Positions 1 through 9,055 of a stretch of 52,941 bases of DNA are shown piece by piece. Position 1 is the first letter of the stretch, and each line of letters opens with the position of its first letter. Made by a program: the position numbers and the translations under genes. A model generated the notes under the pieces. It did not search any database, was not told the DNA's origin, and saw only the letters and a program-made list of their open reading frames with translations. Source of the stretch: Comamonas odontotermitis (GTDB taxonomy: Bacteria > Pseudomonadota > Gammaproteobacteria > Burkholderiales > Burkholderiaceae_C). The stretch covers positions 1 through 52,941 of the forward strand of contig NZ_JACHKZ010000027.1 of the NCBI RefSeq assembly GCF_014207855.1. The letters run 5' to 3'.

Positions 1-49
1 AGTTTGTGGTGCGGTACTTGCGCCGACCCCAGTTCGTCTCACTCATCAT
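1..49 (-). CDS. IS5-family transposase, N-terminal fragment (partial)
   Basis: This is the first 16 codons of a transposase reading off the left edge. The translation begins MMSETNWGRRKYRTTN, and the K-Y-R-T-T-N-W type start is typical of IS5-family (IS903 group) transposases, which are DDE enzymes that cut and join the element ends. There are two adjacent in-frame ATG codons (49-47 and 46-44), and either could be the start. The catalytic domain is not in the window. Confidence 0.7.
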   Translation of the reverse strand, partial: MMSETNWGRRKYRTTN

Positions 50-93
50 CCGAGCCTACTACCGCTGCGGCCCGGATTTGTGCAACAAAGCCC
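1..93 (-). mobile_element. IS5-family (IS903-like) insertion sequence, left end, cut by window edge
   Basis: Read on the minus strand, position 93 starts a terminal inverted repeat, GGGCTTTGTTGCACAAATCC (74-93). It closely resembles the known IS903 end (GGCTTTGTTGAATAAATC). A transposase start codon follows 44 bases further in. A second end of the same kind of element lies at 52848-52941 in the same orientation, and the two terminal repeats agree at 18 of 20 bases. The rest of the element lies outside the window, so the exact IS cannot be named. Confidence 0.8.
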
Positions 94-366
94 TCCACAT
101 GCATACCAGTGGAGCTCTGTGCGCCAGAAATAAAAACAGAAATACGGGAAAAGCCGAACCTAGGAATTTATTGTGGCTTATAGCTTGCCTAGGATAGTGC
201 GCGGAGAGGGCGTGAGAGGCCTGGCACAGGTGAGAGCGATCAGGGGGCAAGCATGCCCAGATCGAAAGACAGTCTAACACCATCGGGACAATTGCGCTGG
301 ATGTTCTCTGCCCACCCCTGCCTTGAGCGGGGCCGGGCAGTTGCCAACAATCTGCAAACTCCGTAC
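94..366. other. No gene recognised between the IS end and the cytX-like gene
   Basis: This stretch lies downstream of the minus-strand transporter gene and outside the IS. No open frame with a credible start, ribosome site or family resemblance was found on either strand. There is no clear terminator hairpin for the transporter gene. Confidence 0.5.
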
Positions 367-1635
367 TCAGCCCTTTGCCCGCGTAGCAAACGCCACCACA
401 AACGTCACCACCAGCGTAGGAATGGCAGAACCTGCCACCGGCGCCCAGGCGGCCAGTGCGTGGTAGAGCGCAATGCCGCACAGCCAGATGCATACCGGCA
501 GCCAGTGGATCGGCGCCTGCACAGCCGCGCGCTGGTAGCCGCCAAACGACAGGCGGCCCAAAATCACGCCAAAGAGCGGTACAAACACCGAGCTGAGCAA
601 CAGCAGGAAGGGCTCCAGGCTATGCATGGGCAGCACCAGCGCGAGCAGGGTGCAGGCGGCGGCCACCACCAAGCCCCAGGCGCGCACGCTCCAGGCAGGC
701 AGCACGCTGTGGGCCGATACCGCGCCGGAGTAGGCGTCGCCATAGGCGTTGTCCACTTCGTCCAGCAGCACCAGCGACAGGGCGATCAGGCCACCCTGGG
801 CCAGCAGCAGGGCGGCGACCAGATCCTTGCTGGGCAGCACCAGGGCCACCAGCACGCCCAGCGCGTAGCACCATACATTGGCAATGCCAAAACCCAGCCA
901 GGTTCCGGCCATGGCCGAGCGGCCGCTTTTGCCGTAGCGCGAGTAATCAGACACGAGCGGCAGCCACGAGATGGGCATGGCCACCACCAGATCCAGCGCG
1001 GGCATCACGCCCATTCCGCCTGCGCCGGGGCGGCTCCACAGTGCCGAAAAGCCCTGCACGCTGGCCATATGGGTGAACTGCCAGGTCAGCCACAGCAGCG
1101 ACAGCACCACCAGCGGCAGCGCAATGCGCGAGATGAGCCGGCGCACCAGGTGCACCATCGAGCCCAGCATCAGCGCCATCAGCAGGCCACCCCATAGCAA
1201 GGTGGCGGCCCAGGGCCAGTAATCGGACTGCATGCTGCCCGCCTGGCGGCCAATGGCGACGGTGGAATCGCGCATTACCACCAGCTCAAAAGCGCCCCAG
1301 CCCAGCAGTTGAACGATGTTGAGCAGCACCGGCAGCTTGGCAAAGTGGCGGCCGTACACATGGTGGATGAGGCCTGCACTCGACAGCCCGGTGTCGCACC
1401 CCAGCTTGCCCACCCAGGCGAGCAGGCCCGCGCCAACGATGGAGCCGCCCACAATCGCCAGCATGGCCTGCTGGGGCGACAGGGCGGGCATCAGGTAGGC
1501 GCCCACCTGCATGACCAGAAGGCCCACGCCCAGGCTGAACCACAGTGAGGCCAGATGCATGCCGCTGAATACGCGCTCGCCTGCCTGAACGGGCGTGAGC
1601 GCTGCATTGGAGGGGGAGGAGGAGTTGCTGCTCAT
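367..1635 (-). CDS. cytX: NCS1-family transporter, CytX-like (putative hydroxymethylpyrimidine transporter)
   Basis: A 422-residue integral membrane protein with about 12 hydrophobic segments, of the nucleobase:cation symporter-1 family. CytX members are predicted to import the thiamine precursor hydroxymethylpyrimidine (or a related pyrimidine) across the inner membrane. The core SAGLIHHVYGRHF and WLPLVSDYSRYGKSG, where substrate and sodium sites lie in this family, support NCS1 membership. I chose the ATG at 1635 because the following protein starts with a short polar tail before the first membrane helix; upstream in-frame codons give an unlikely extension. No thiamine genes lie nearby and I could not see a TPP riboswitch in the leader, so the substrate is inferred from family resemblance only. 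A cytosine permease is the main alternative. Confidence 0.75.
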   Translation of the reverse strand: MSSNSSSPSNAALTPVQAGERVFSGMHLASLWFSLGVGLLVMQVGAYLMPALSPQQAMLAIVGGSIVGAGLLAWVGKLGCDTGLSSAGLIHHVYGRHFAKLPVLLNIVQLLGWGAFELVVMRDSTVAIGRQAGSMQSDYWPWAATLLWGGLLMALMLGSMVHLVRRLISRIALPLVVLSLLWLTWQFTHMASVQGFSALWSRPGAGGMGVMPALDLVVAMPISWLPLVSDYSRYGKSGRSAMAGTWLGFGIANVWCYALGVLVALVLPSKDLVAALLLAQGGLIALSLVLLDEVDNAYGDAYSGAVSAHSVLPAWSVRAWGLVVAAACTLLALVLPMHSLEPFLLLLSSVFVPLFGVILGRLSFGGYQRAAVQAPIHWLPVCIWLCGIALYHALAAWAPVAGSAIPTLVVTFVVAFATRAKG

Positions 1636-1810
1636 GGTTGTTGTGTCTTGTCTTGCTTCGCCGGAGGTTCGAGTCTGGCCCTGCCTGGGCGCGAAGAAGG
1701 CGCTATTGTGCCTTGCCGCCAATCCCCTGAGGCGGCAGCGCCATACCGGTGCAGCGCGCTCCGAGGGATGACAGCACAGGCCTACAATCGCCAGCGACAT
1801 GACGTGTGCA

Positions 1811-2752
1811 ATGAATGAATCTGTAGACCCTCTGGCCCATGAGTCGACCCCTGGCGCTCCGCATACCTGGATGCGCGATGGCGTGAGCCCCAGCTGCGTG
1901 GTGCTGCCTTCGCAGGGCGAGGGCTGGCTGCTGGATTACCTGGCCGAGCGGCTGCCACTGGTGGCGCGGCAGGAGTGGCAGGCGCGCATGCAGGCGGGCG
2001 ACGTGGTGGATGCCCATTGCCAGCCCCTGCGCGCCGACCAGCGTTTTGTGCCGGGCCAGCGTGTGTACTACTGGCGCGCATGGGCGCAGGAGACCCCGAT
2101 TCCCTTTGAAGCGGCGGTGCTGTACGAAGACGAGCGCATTCTGCTCGTGGACAAGCCGCATTTTCTGCCCGTGCTGCCCACAGGCAAATACGTGCAGAAC
2201 TCGCTGCTGGTACGGCTGAAGAGGGCCACAGGCAATGCCGAGCTGTCGCCGCTGCACCGTATCGACCGCGACACCGCAGGGCTGGTGCTGCTGTCCAAGG
2301 ACGCGGCCACGCGCGGCGCCTACCAGGCGCTGTTCCGCGACCGGGCCATGCACAAAAGCTACGAGGCGGTGGCACCGGTGCGGGCCGATCTGGCCTTTCC
2401 GCGCGAACACCACAGCCGCATGGAAGAGAGCCAGCGCTTTTTTCTGATGCACGAGGTGCCGGGCGCGCCCAACAGCCACACGCGGATGGCTGTCATCGAA
2501 TCGAATGGCGTCTGGGCGCGCTATGCGCTGGAGCCCATCAGCGGCAAGCGGCACCAGTTGCGGGTGCATATGGCGGCGCTGGGCATCCCGATCCGCAATG
2601 ATGCGTTCTACCCGGAGGTGAACGATCCACCTGAAGGCGATTTCTCAAGCCCGCTGCAGTTGCTGGCCAAGGAGCTGGCCTTTACCGATCCGGTGAGCGG
2701 GCAGGTGCATTGCTTTCGCAGCCGCTTGCAATTACTGATGCTCCCAAAATGA
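1811..2752 (+). CDS. RluA-family pseudouridine synthase
   Basis: A 313-residue RNA-modifying enzyme that isomerises specific uridines to pseudouridine in rRNA or tRNA. The catalytic motif is HRIDRDTAGLVLLSK (about residues 149-163), where the aspartate of H-R-I-D is the family's nucleophile. The end GKRHQLRVHMAALG (about residue 245) is the conserved C-terminal substrate-binding segment. The N-terminal 30-90 region resembles a weak S4-like extension. The ATG at 1811 is preferred over one at 1799 because it gives the more usual N-terminus, but the choice is not certain. The target base cannot be read from sequence. It diverges from the cytX-like gene, with a 175-base gap. Its stop codon lies inside a dispersed AAAATGAGAGC motif. 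Confidence 0.85.
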   Translation: MNESVDPLAHESTPGAPHTWMRDGVSPSCVVLPSQGEGWLLDYLAERLPLVARQEWQARMQAGDVVDAHCQPLRADQRFVPGQRVYYWRAWAQETPIPFEAAVLYEDERILLVDKPHFLPVLPTGKYVQNSLLVRLKRATGNAELSPLHRIDRDTAGLVLLSKDAATRGAYQALFRDRAMHKSYEAVAPVRADLAFPREHHSRMEESQRFFLMHEVPGAPNSHTRMAVIESNGVWARYALEPISGKRHQLRVHMAALGIPIRNDAFYPEVNDPPEGDFSSPLQLLAKELAFTDPVSGQVHCFRSRLQLLMLPK

Positions 2753-2795
2753 GAGCTTCAGGCACTTTATAGGCAAGCGTTAAAGGCAAAAAACT
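2747..2795 (+). repeat. Dispersed intergenic motif (AAAATGAGAGC ... AAGCG type)
   Basis: The segment AAAATGAGAGCTTCAGGCAC followed by TATAGGCAAGCGTTAAAGGC matches a degenerate intergenic motif that I associate with Comamonadaceae genomes. Related pieces (GCTATCAAA and its complement) occur at 13799, 20353, 21254, 44731, 45717 and 49983. It provides the stop codon of the upstream pseudouridine synthase gene. No function is claimed. Confidence 0.4.
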
Positions 2796-2802
2796 TTGAA
2801 AA

Positions 2803-3663
2803 TCAGGAGAGAAGGCTGCCCATGGCTTCGCCCAGTTGCACGGGCTTGGCCGCAGCCCAGTCGGCGGCAAAGCCGGTCTTGCCGGGCGGCAGCAGCAGCA
2901 CGACCGTGGAGCCCAACAGGAAGCGGCCCATTTCTTCGCCCTGCTCCAGCACTATGGGCTGGGTCTGGTAATCCCAGCTGCGCACTTTGCGCGAACGCGG
3001 CGGGTTGACCTGGCCGTGCCAGGTCGTGTACATGCTGCCCACAATGGTGGCGCCCACCAGCACCATCACCATGGGGCCGATGCGTGTCTCGAAAACACAG
3101 ACCACGCGCTCGTTGCGCGCAAACAGGCCTGGCACACCGCGTGCGGTGAGGGGGTTGACCGAAAACAGGTCGCCCGGCACATACACCATCTTCTGCAGCT
3201 TGCCGCGCAGCGGCATGTGAATGCGGTGGTAATCGCGCGGGCTGAGGTAGATGGTGGCGAACTGGCCGTTGTTGAACTGCGCGGCCAGCTCGGCATCGCC
3301 GCCCACGAGGGCCGTGGTGCTGTAGTGGTGGCCCTTGGCCTGAAAGATCTGGTCGTGCTCGATGGCGCCGCACTGGCTGATGGCGCCGTCCACGGGGCAG
3401 ACGAGGTCTGCCTTGGCAATTGGGCGCGCGCCGGTGCGCAGCTCTCGGGTGAAGAAGGCGTTGAAGCTGTCGTACCGCGCAATATCCGGCTCGGCCGCTT
3501 CTTCCATGTTGACCTTGTACTTCTGGACAAACCAGCCGATGAAGGATGTGGTGGCTCCGCCCAGGCGGGCCGATGCCAGCTTGCCAGCCAGAGCGGTCAT
3601 CCACTTTTTGGGCAGCAAGTATTGGGGCAGTACAGCTAGTCGGTCACGCATAGAGGGATTCAC
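2803..3663 (-). CDS. psd: Phosphatidylserine decarboxylase proenzyme
   Basis: A 286-residue enzyme converting phosphatidylserine to phosphatidylethanolamine at the inner membrane. The self-cleavage motif LGST is at residues 250-253. Cleavage before the serine makes the pyruvoyl cofactor and leaves a small alpha chain of about 35 residues and a beta chain of about 251. Other family signatures are FNAFFTREL (about 68-76), PVDGAIS and YLSPRDYHRIHMP (about 155). The length matches the family. A second ATG four codons in is possible. It is convergent with the pseudouridine synthase gene. Confidence 0.95.
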   Translation of the reverse strand: MNPSMRDRLAVLPQYLLPKKWMTALAGKLASARLGGATTSFIGWFVQKYKVNMEEAAEPDIARYDSFNAFFTRELRTGARPIAKADLVCPVDGAISQCGAIEHDQIFQAKGHHYSTTALVGGDAELAAQFNNGQFATIYLSPRDYHRIHMPLRGKLQKMVYVPGDLFSVNPLTARGVPGLFARNERVVCVFETRIGPMVMVLVGATIVGSMYTTWHGQVNPPRSRKVRSWDYQTQPIVLEQGEEMGRFLLGSTVVLLLPPGKTGFAADWAAAKPVQLGEAMGSLLS

Positions 3664-3883
3664 AGTAAACCGCCGATTCTAGCGAGACTGTGTCATCTGT
3701 TTGACAACTTCACGCCGGGTAAGCCCGAAGAGGGCAACAAATATGCTGGTCAGCAGCCCTTGGGGGCCGCTGTGGCGCGTAGATGGGCGGGCATCGGTAC
3801 GTCGGGCATTCGGGCCGGGCTGGGCCTGGCGCTCCGCGCTTGTCTATGATGCAGGTCAATATTGCGCAGTTCCACCCTGAGCC

Positions 3884-5074
3884 ATGCCTGACCACAGCAA
3901 CCGCGTCCCTGAACCTCCCGTCCGCGCCGAACGCCTGCGCCAATGGCTGCGCAATTTCTGGCCGTCTTCTTCGCATGTGAATGGCAAAGAGTTGCTGCGC
4001 ATGGTGGTGGGGGTGGGGCTGACCCTGCTGCTCACGGGCCTTGTCAGCCGCTGGTGGGGGCAGAGCCACCATGCGCCCTGGCTGTTTGCCGCCATGGGGG
4101 CGAGCGCCTTGCTGCTGGTGTGCACGCCGTCCAGCCCCATGGCCCAGCCCTGGCCGGTGATCGGGGGCAGTGTGCTGTCTGGCCTGGCGGGCCTCGCGGC
4201 GGCCCTGGTGATCGACGACCCATCGGCCGCTGCCGCCGCATCGGCGGGTCTGGCGGTGATGGTGATGGTGGTCATGCGTTGCCTGCACCCCCCGGGCGCG
4301 GCCCTGGCCATGTGGATTGCGCTGGAGCATGGCACCGATGTATCGGTGCTGGCCTATCCGGTGGCCACCAATCTGGTGCTGCTGGTGGTGCTGGCTACCC
4401 TGTACAGCCGCGCTACCGGCAAGCGCTACCCTGCGCCACAGCACAGCCAGAAACCGGCTGCTGCAGGCGATGCGCGCAACATGCGCATCGAAGGGGTCGA
4501 TCTGGATGCGGCGCTCGATCATTTCAACGGCGTGCTCGATGTCAGCCGAGCTGATCTGGAGGCCCTGGTGCACATGGCCAGCCAGGCCGCTTTCAAGCGC
4601 ACGCTGGGTGATCTGCGCTGCGAAGACATCATGGCGCATCCGGTGTTCGTCACCACCGCCGACGCGCCGGTGCAGCAGGCCTGGGAGCGCATGCAGGAGC
4701 ATGACGTGAAGGCGCTGCCGGTGGTGGACGAGAAAATGCAGGTCAAGGGCATCGTCACTTCGACGGATCTGCTCAACCAGGCGCTGTCGCAAACGTCTGC
4801 CGGTCTTGGCGATCGCCTCAAATCCCTCGTGCTGCGCAAGAAGAAGGCGGCCGTGGTGGTGGGTGATTTGATGACCGAGGAGGTTGCCACGGTGCAGGGC
4901 TATGACCGCGTGGTAGACCTGATCGCGGTGTTCAGCCAGGGCCATCTACGGCATTTGCCAGTGGTCAATGCGCAGGGCAAATTGGTGGGCATGGTCACGC
5001 AGACCGATCTGATCCGGGTGATGGCCAAGTCCCTGGCCTCGGCGCATACCACCCAGGTGCTTCAAAAAACATAG
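3884..5074 (+). CDS. HPP-family membrane protein with C-terminal CBS pair
   Basis: A 396-residue protein. The N-terminal half has four hydrophobic segments (about residues 45-180) and contains the name-giving motif RCLHPPGAA (about 131-139). The C-terminal half (about 245-385) is a pair of CBS domains (DIMAHPVFVTTADAPVQQAW and DLMTEEVATVQGYDRVVDL), which in other proteins bind adenine nucleotides and regulate. HPP proteins have been proposed to move nitrite or similar anions in chloroplasts, but the bacterial HPP-CBS fusion has no settled role. It stands alone between psd and a phosphoethanolamine-transferase-like gene, all with separate intergenic gaps. Confidence 0.85.
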   Translation: MPDHSNRVPEPPVRAERLRQWLRNFWPSSSHVNGKELLRMVVGVGLTLLLTGLVSRWWGQSHHAPWLFAAMGASALLLVCTPSSPMAQPWPVIGGSVLSGLAGLAAALVIDDPSAAAAASAGLAVMVMVVMRCLHPPGAALAMWIALEHGTDVSVLAYPVATNLVLLVVLATLYSRATGKRYPAPQHSQKPAAAGDARNMRIEGVDLDAALDHFNGVLDVSRADLEALVHMASQAAFKRTLGDLRCEDIMAHPVFVTTADAPVQQAWERMQEHDVKALPVVDEKMQVKGIVTSTDLLNQALSQTSAGLGDRLKSLVLRKKKAAVVVGDLMTEEVATVQGYDRVVDLIAVFSQGHLRHLPVVNAQGKLVGMVTQTDLIRVMAKSLASAHTTQVLQKT

Positions 5075-5246
5075 CTGCTGACGATTGTCTTGGTTGAACC
5101 TTTGGCATGTCAGGCCTGCAGGGCCGAGTGGGATACGCGCTCCTTGCGCTCTTGTCGGCAGGGACTGAAACGTTCTGCATCCAGGCATGCGGTTACACTG
5201 CGCACCGCAAAAAACAACAACAGGCTGCCGCATCGTGCAGGTATGG

Positions 5247-6866
5247 ATGTCACAAGAAATAACAACAGGAAAATCGACCGAGCAGCGTCTTCGGTTATGG
5301 GCGAGCGCCTTGCTGCTGACGGGCCTGATGCTGTATGGGCTGGGCTACCTGCACATCAACGACGCGGAAAGCGCCATGCGCCGCCTGCTGCTGGCGGCGC
5401 TGACCTGCGGCTTCTACCTGTACAGCGCCCGCAGGGGCTGGGCCACCAAATGGGCCTGCGGCATCAGCCTGCTGTTTTCCCTGTATGTGATGCTGGGCAT
5501 TGGCCGTGGTTATGGCTACCCGACGACGGTGCTCGCGGCCTCGGCCCTGGAGACGGACGTGCAGGAGAGCTGGGAGTTTCTGCTCAACCTCGATGTCACC
5601 GATATTGCCCTGGGCCTGATCGCTGCGGCGCTGGCCGTTTTTTACGGCAGGCTGCGCCCGCAGGCGCTCCGGCGGTTTTCGGCTGTACTCTGGGTGGCGC
5701 TGGCCATCCTGAATGTTTTCGGGCTGTTTACCGTTCAGGCCATCAAATCGGTCGTCAAATACCGCTCCGAACACGCCGTACTGGAGGCCAAGCCCGGTGC
5801 GGTGGACTGGCAGATCGAGCGCGTTGAGCGCAACCGCAACCTGAAGGTGCTGGTGATCGGCGAGAGCGTGAACCGGCGCTACATGTCCGTCATGGGCAGC
5901 CCCTGGAAGACCACGCCGTTTCTCGATGCGTCGCCCCATGTGGCTGCCTATGCGCAGTACCACGCACCTGCGCCCAATACGGTCACCAGCCTGGTGCGCA
6001 CCCTGTCGTATTCGAGCATGGCCGATGGCAGCTTTGACCCGGACCGCAATGTGATGGCCCTGGCCCATGCCGCAGGCTACACCGCGCACTGGATATCCAA
6101 CCAGGGCAGCGTGGGCAAGCACGATACCAAGATCGCCTGGATTGCGCGGCAGGCCGACACCTACCGGTTTCTCGATCAGCCGCCCGCCGTTGCGCCGTAC
6201 CGCGATGATTTTGCAATGCTCAACGTGCTGCGCAGCCAGCTGGAGACGCCGGGCACCATTGCGCCGGATGCCGTGATCGTGCTGCACATGATGGGCTCGC
6301 ACCCCGACGCCTGCGAGCGCGTCACCGACATGCCCATCGCCTTCCAAAGCGGGCAGGGCCACCATATCGACTGCTACCTGACCAGCCTGCGCAAGCTCGA
6401 TCTTTTCCTGCAGGCGCTGGACGGGCTGCTGCAGACCTGGCGGCCCGACCAGCACGAGATACTGTTCGTCTCTGACCACTCGTTGCGCGTCGAGCCCGCA
6501 AGCGACTGGGAGCGCTGGAAGGAGCAATGGCACATGCCCAACAAGAACATCTACGTGGAGCCCAATATCCAGGAGGCCTACGACACCGCGCTGCTGCACA
6601 TCGACACCGGCCGCAAGGAAGCCATGCGCAATGCCACGCCCATCAGCGGCTATGACTTCTTCCACCTGTACGCCAACTGGCTGGGCGTCAAGAGCCGCAT
6701 GGTGCAGCCAGACAAGAACCTGATCGCACCCACCAGCAGTGCGCCCATCCAGGTCTATAACTGGCAGCGCATGGTGCCCTGGAGCGAGCTGCCGGATGCG
6801 CCGGTGTTCGCGCCGGCGCCGGCAGAAGGGGGCGGCGCCGTCAGCGCCGCAGCACCAGCCAGGTGA
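5247..6866 (+). CDS. Phosphoethanolamine transferase-like membrane enzyme (sulfatase fold)
   Basis: A 539-residue protein with about five N-terminal membrane helices followed by a periplasmic alkaline-phosphatase-fold domain. LKVLVIGESVNRRYMS (about 205-220) carries the first metal-ligand glutamate, NTVTSLVRTLSYSS supplies candidate threonine nucleophiles, and FVSDHS (about 410) has the aspartate-histidine metal pair. Members of this family (EptA, OpgE, CptA) move phosphoethanolamine from phosphatidylethanolamine onto lipid A, LPS core or glucans. The acceptor cannot be deduced here. It lies between psd and the LPS exporter genes, which is compatible with envelope modification. The ATG at 5247 is chosen; its 3' end overlaps that of convergent lptG by 26 bases. 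Confidence 0.8.
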   Translation: MSQEITTGKSTEQRLRLWASALLLTGLMLYGLGYLHINDAESAMRRLLLAALTCGFYLYSARRGWATKWACGISLLFSLYVMLGIGRGYGYPTTVLAASALETDVQESWEFLLNLDVTDIALGLIAAALAVFYGRLRPQALRRFSAVLWVALAILNVFGLFTVQAIKSVVKYRSEHAVLEAKPGAVDWQIERVERNRNLKVLVIGESVNRRYMSVMGSPWKTTPFLDASPHVAAYAQYHAPAPNTVTSLVRTLSYSSMADGSFDPDRNVMALAHAAGYTAHWISNQGSVGKHDTKIAWIARQADTYRFLDQPPAVAPYRDDFAMLNVLRSQLETPGTIAPDAVIVLHMMGSHPDACERVTDMPIAFQSGQGHHIDCYLTSLRKLDLFLQALDGLLQTWRPDQHEILFVSDHSLRVEPASDWERWKEQWHMPNKNIYVEPNIQEAYDTALLHIDTGRKEAMRNATPISGYDFFHLYANWLGVKSRMVQPDKNLIAPTSSAPIQVYNWQRMVPWSELPDAPVFAPAPAEGGGAVSAAAPAR

Positions 6867-7935
6867 AGGCGCCGAGCGACAGCAGCGAGTAGATGATGCC
6901 CGGGGCCGCCGCTGTCAACATCGGCGGCCAGTTCTGCAGGTTGCCTGCAAAACCGAACACATTGTTCAAGAGGAAGAAGCTGATACCGGCCATCACTCCG
7001 CCAAAAACGTAGCCGGTGATGCCGCCCGAGCGGAAGTGCAGGTAGGCAAAGGGCAGGGCGAGCACCACCATCACCAGGCAGCTGATGGGGTAGAACACCT
7101 TGCGCCACAGCTCGATCTCGTAGCGCTGCGCGCTCTGGCCGTTGGCTTCCAGGTGATTCACATAGCGGAACAGGTCGTAGGTGCTCATCTGGTCGGGCTT
7201 GAGCACGGCAGCGGCCACCATGCTGCGCGTGACCGTCGTGGGCCAGTCTACATCCGGCAGGTTCTTCACTTCGACGCGCGCCTTGTTGCCATCGCCCAGA
7301 AAATAGTGCTGCTCCTGCACCTGGCGCAGCTTCCAGCTGCCGTCGCCAAAGCTGCCGCCGCCGGCGGTGAGCTGTTTCTGGATGCGGCCTTGGCCGTCAA
7401 AGCTGAAGATGCGCACCTGCTGCAGCTCGCCCTCGGGGCTGATGGAGCGCACATTGATGGCGGCCATGCCGTCGTCGCGCTTTTCGCGCAGCCAGGCGCC
7501 CGTCTGGCCGGTGCTCAGCTGGCCAAAGCGCTGCGCGCGCAGCAATTGGCTGGCCTGTTCGCCAGCAGGGGCCACATAGTCGCCAATCGCAAAGGTGAGC
7601 ACCACAAAGGCGATGCCGATGGTCATCAGGCTGCCCAGCGCCTGCCAGGGGCTCAGGCCGCTCGTGCGCAGAATGGTGAATTCCGAGGTCTGCGCCATGC
7701 GCGCCATCACGAAAATGGTGCCAATCAGCACGGTGATGGGCAGCAGTTCATAGACATGGGTGGGAATGTTCAGCGCCACGCTCAGCACGGCGTGCTTGAG
7801 CTGGTAGGTGCCGGTGCCCACCCAGCGGAACTCGTCGACCATGTCAAAAAAGAAGAACAGCGCCAGAAACGCCAGGGTGACAAAGCCTACGGTCGAGGCA
7901 ATGTCGCGGTAGATCATCTTGCGGAAGGTTTTCAT
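6841..7935 (-). CDS. lptG: LPS export ABC transporter permease LptG
   Basis: A 364-residue permease of the LptB2FGC complex that extracts lipopolysaccharide from the inner membrane and passes it to the LptA bridge. There are three membrane helices at each end with a periplasmic beta-jellyroll domain (about residues 130-270) between them, the standard LptF/LptG layout. The N-terminus MKTFRKMIYRDI resembles the LptG gate helix. The start (7935) overlaps the lptF stop by ATGA, showing translational coupling. The 3' end overlaps the convergent phosphoethanolamine-transferase-like gene by 26 bases. Confidence 0.93.
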   Translation of the reverse strand: MKTFRKMIYRDIASTVGFVTLAFLALFFFFDMVDEFRWVGTGTYQLKHAVLSVALNIPTHVYELLPITVLIGTIFVMARMAQTSEFTILRTSGLSPWQALGSLMTIGIAFVVLTFAIGDYVAPAGEQASQLLRAQRFGQLSTGQTGAWLREKRDDGMAAINVRSISPEGELQQVRIFSFDGQGRIQKQLTAGGGSFGDGSWKLRQVQEQHYFLGDGNKARVEVKNLPDVDWPTTVTRSMVAAAVLKPDQMSTYDLFRYVNHLEANGQSAQRYEIELWRKVFYPISCLVMVVLALPFAYLHFRSGGITGYVFGGVMAGISFFLLNNVFGFAGNLQNWPPMLTAAAPGIIYSLLSLGAFTWLVLRR

Positions 7936-9032
7936 GCGCGGGCTCCCTTGCTGCGCAGCCATTGCAGCGGTGATCGCTGGTGACTGCGGAAATAGAGCAG
8001 TACCCAGGCAAGCACCGCAGTTGCACCATGCACCAGGGTGAACGATGCCCACAGGGGCACCTTGCCCGACGACACCCAGCTCTGGGAGAAAGTCATCAGG
8101 TTGTAGTAAACGACAAAGGCGAAGAGGGCAAAGAGCAGGCTGCTGCTGCGGCCCGCCCGGGGGTTGACGCTGGCAAGCCCCAGGCCCAGCACCACAAAGT
8201 TGAGTGCGGCAATCGCAAGGCCCAGGCGCCAGCCGAGCTCGCCGCGCAGGCGTGGCTCACCACTGGTGACGAGGTTTTGCGTAGGAATGTTCTTGACTGA
8301 ATAGGAGTCATTGAGGTCGACTGCGCCTGCCTTGCCGATGCGCGTGCCGTACTCCTTGAAGTCGCTGACCTTCAGGCCCTGCTTGTTCTTGTCCTTTTCA
8401 ACACGCTGGCCATCGTTGAGCACGGCAACGCGGGCATCGTCCTGCACTTCCAGGTGGGCGCTTCTGGCGCTGGTCACGGTGTCCTTCTTGGCCTCGTTGG
8501 TCACGATGAAGACGTTGCTGGCCTGCGTGTCCGATGCGCGCTCGCGGTCGATGAAGAAAACCCGCGTTCCATCGGACGACTCCTGGAACTCGCCCGGCGC
8601 AATGCGCTCCACATCGCCGCGCTGCTCGTACTGGGCGCGCAGCTGCACGATCTGCTGGTTGGCCCAGGGCCACACCAGCAGGGCCAGCACCGCAATCACC
8701 ACCATCACCGGCCACGAAAAACGCATCAGCGGGCGCAGAAAGGACATCAGGCTCTGGCCGCTGCTGAACCACACCGCCATCTCGCTGTCGCGGTACATGC
8801 GCGATAAGGTAGCCACCACGGCGATGAACAGGCAAAGGCTCAAAATCGTGGGCAATTGGCCGAGCACGGTATAACCCATCACCAGCATCACATCGGACGG
8901 GTCGACGCTGCCGCGCGAGGCCTGGCCCAGGACCTTGATAAGCATCATGGTCATCACGACGGTGACCAGCACCACCAAGGTGGCACCAAAGCTGCGGGAT
9001 AGCTCTTTACGGATCGAAGAATCGAATAACAT
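7932..9032 (-). CDS. lptF: LPS export ABC transporter permease LptF
   Basis: A 366-residue partner permease of LptG. MLFDSSIRKELSRSFGATLV is the characteristic LptF N-terminus. It has six membrane helices in two groups of three with a periplasmic domain of about 170 residues between. The start at 9032 is favoured over one 18 bases upstream by comparison with the family. The gene heads a two-gene operon with lptG, and its start lies only 23 bases from the divergent pepA start, so the promoters must overlap coding sequence. The lptF/pepA divergence is also found in Escherichia coli. Confidence 0.93.
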   Translation of the reverse strand: MLFDSSIRKELSRSFGATLVVLVTVVMTMMLIKVLGQASRGSVDPSDVMLVMGYTVLGQLPTILSLCLFIAVVATLSRMYRDSEMAVWFSSGQSLMSFLRPLMRFSWPVMVVIAVLALLVWPWANQQIVQLRAQYEQRGDVERIAPGEFQESSDGTRVFFIDRERASDTQASNVFIVTNEAKKDTVTSARSAHLEVQDDARVAVLNDGQRVEKDKNKQGLKVSDFKEYGTRIGKAGAVDLNDSYSVKNIPTQNLVTSGEPRLRGELGWRLGLAIAALNFVVLGLGLASVNPRAGRSSSLLFALFAFVVYYNLMTFSQSWVSSGKVPLWASFTLVHGATAVLAWVLLYFRSHQRSPLQWLRSKGARA

Positions 9033-9055
9033 TGGCGGCAAGGAAAGCACCGATT

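Noticed and set aside
253..1222. Plus-strand frames opposite the cytX-like transporter
   Set aside because: Rich in glutamine, histidine and arginine, as expected for the complement of a hydrophobic membrane-protein gene; no start signals.
1636..1798. TPP riboswitch upstream of the cytX-like gene
   Set aside because: I could not find the conserved CTGAGA and ACCTGAT-type segments in the leader on the minus strand.
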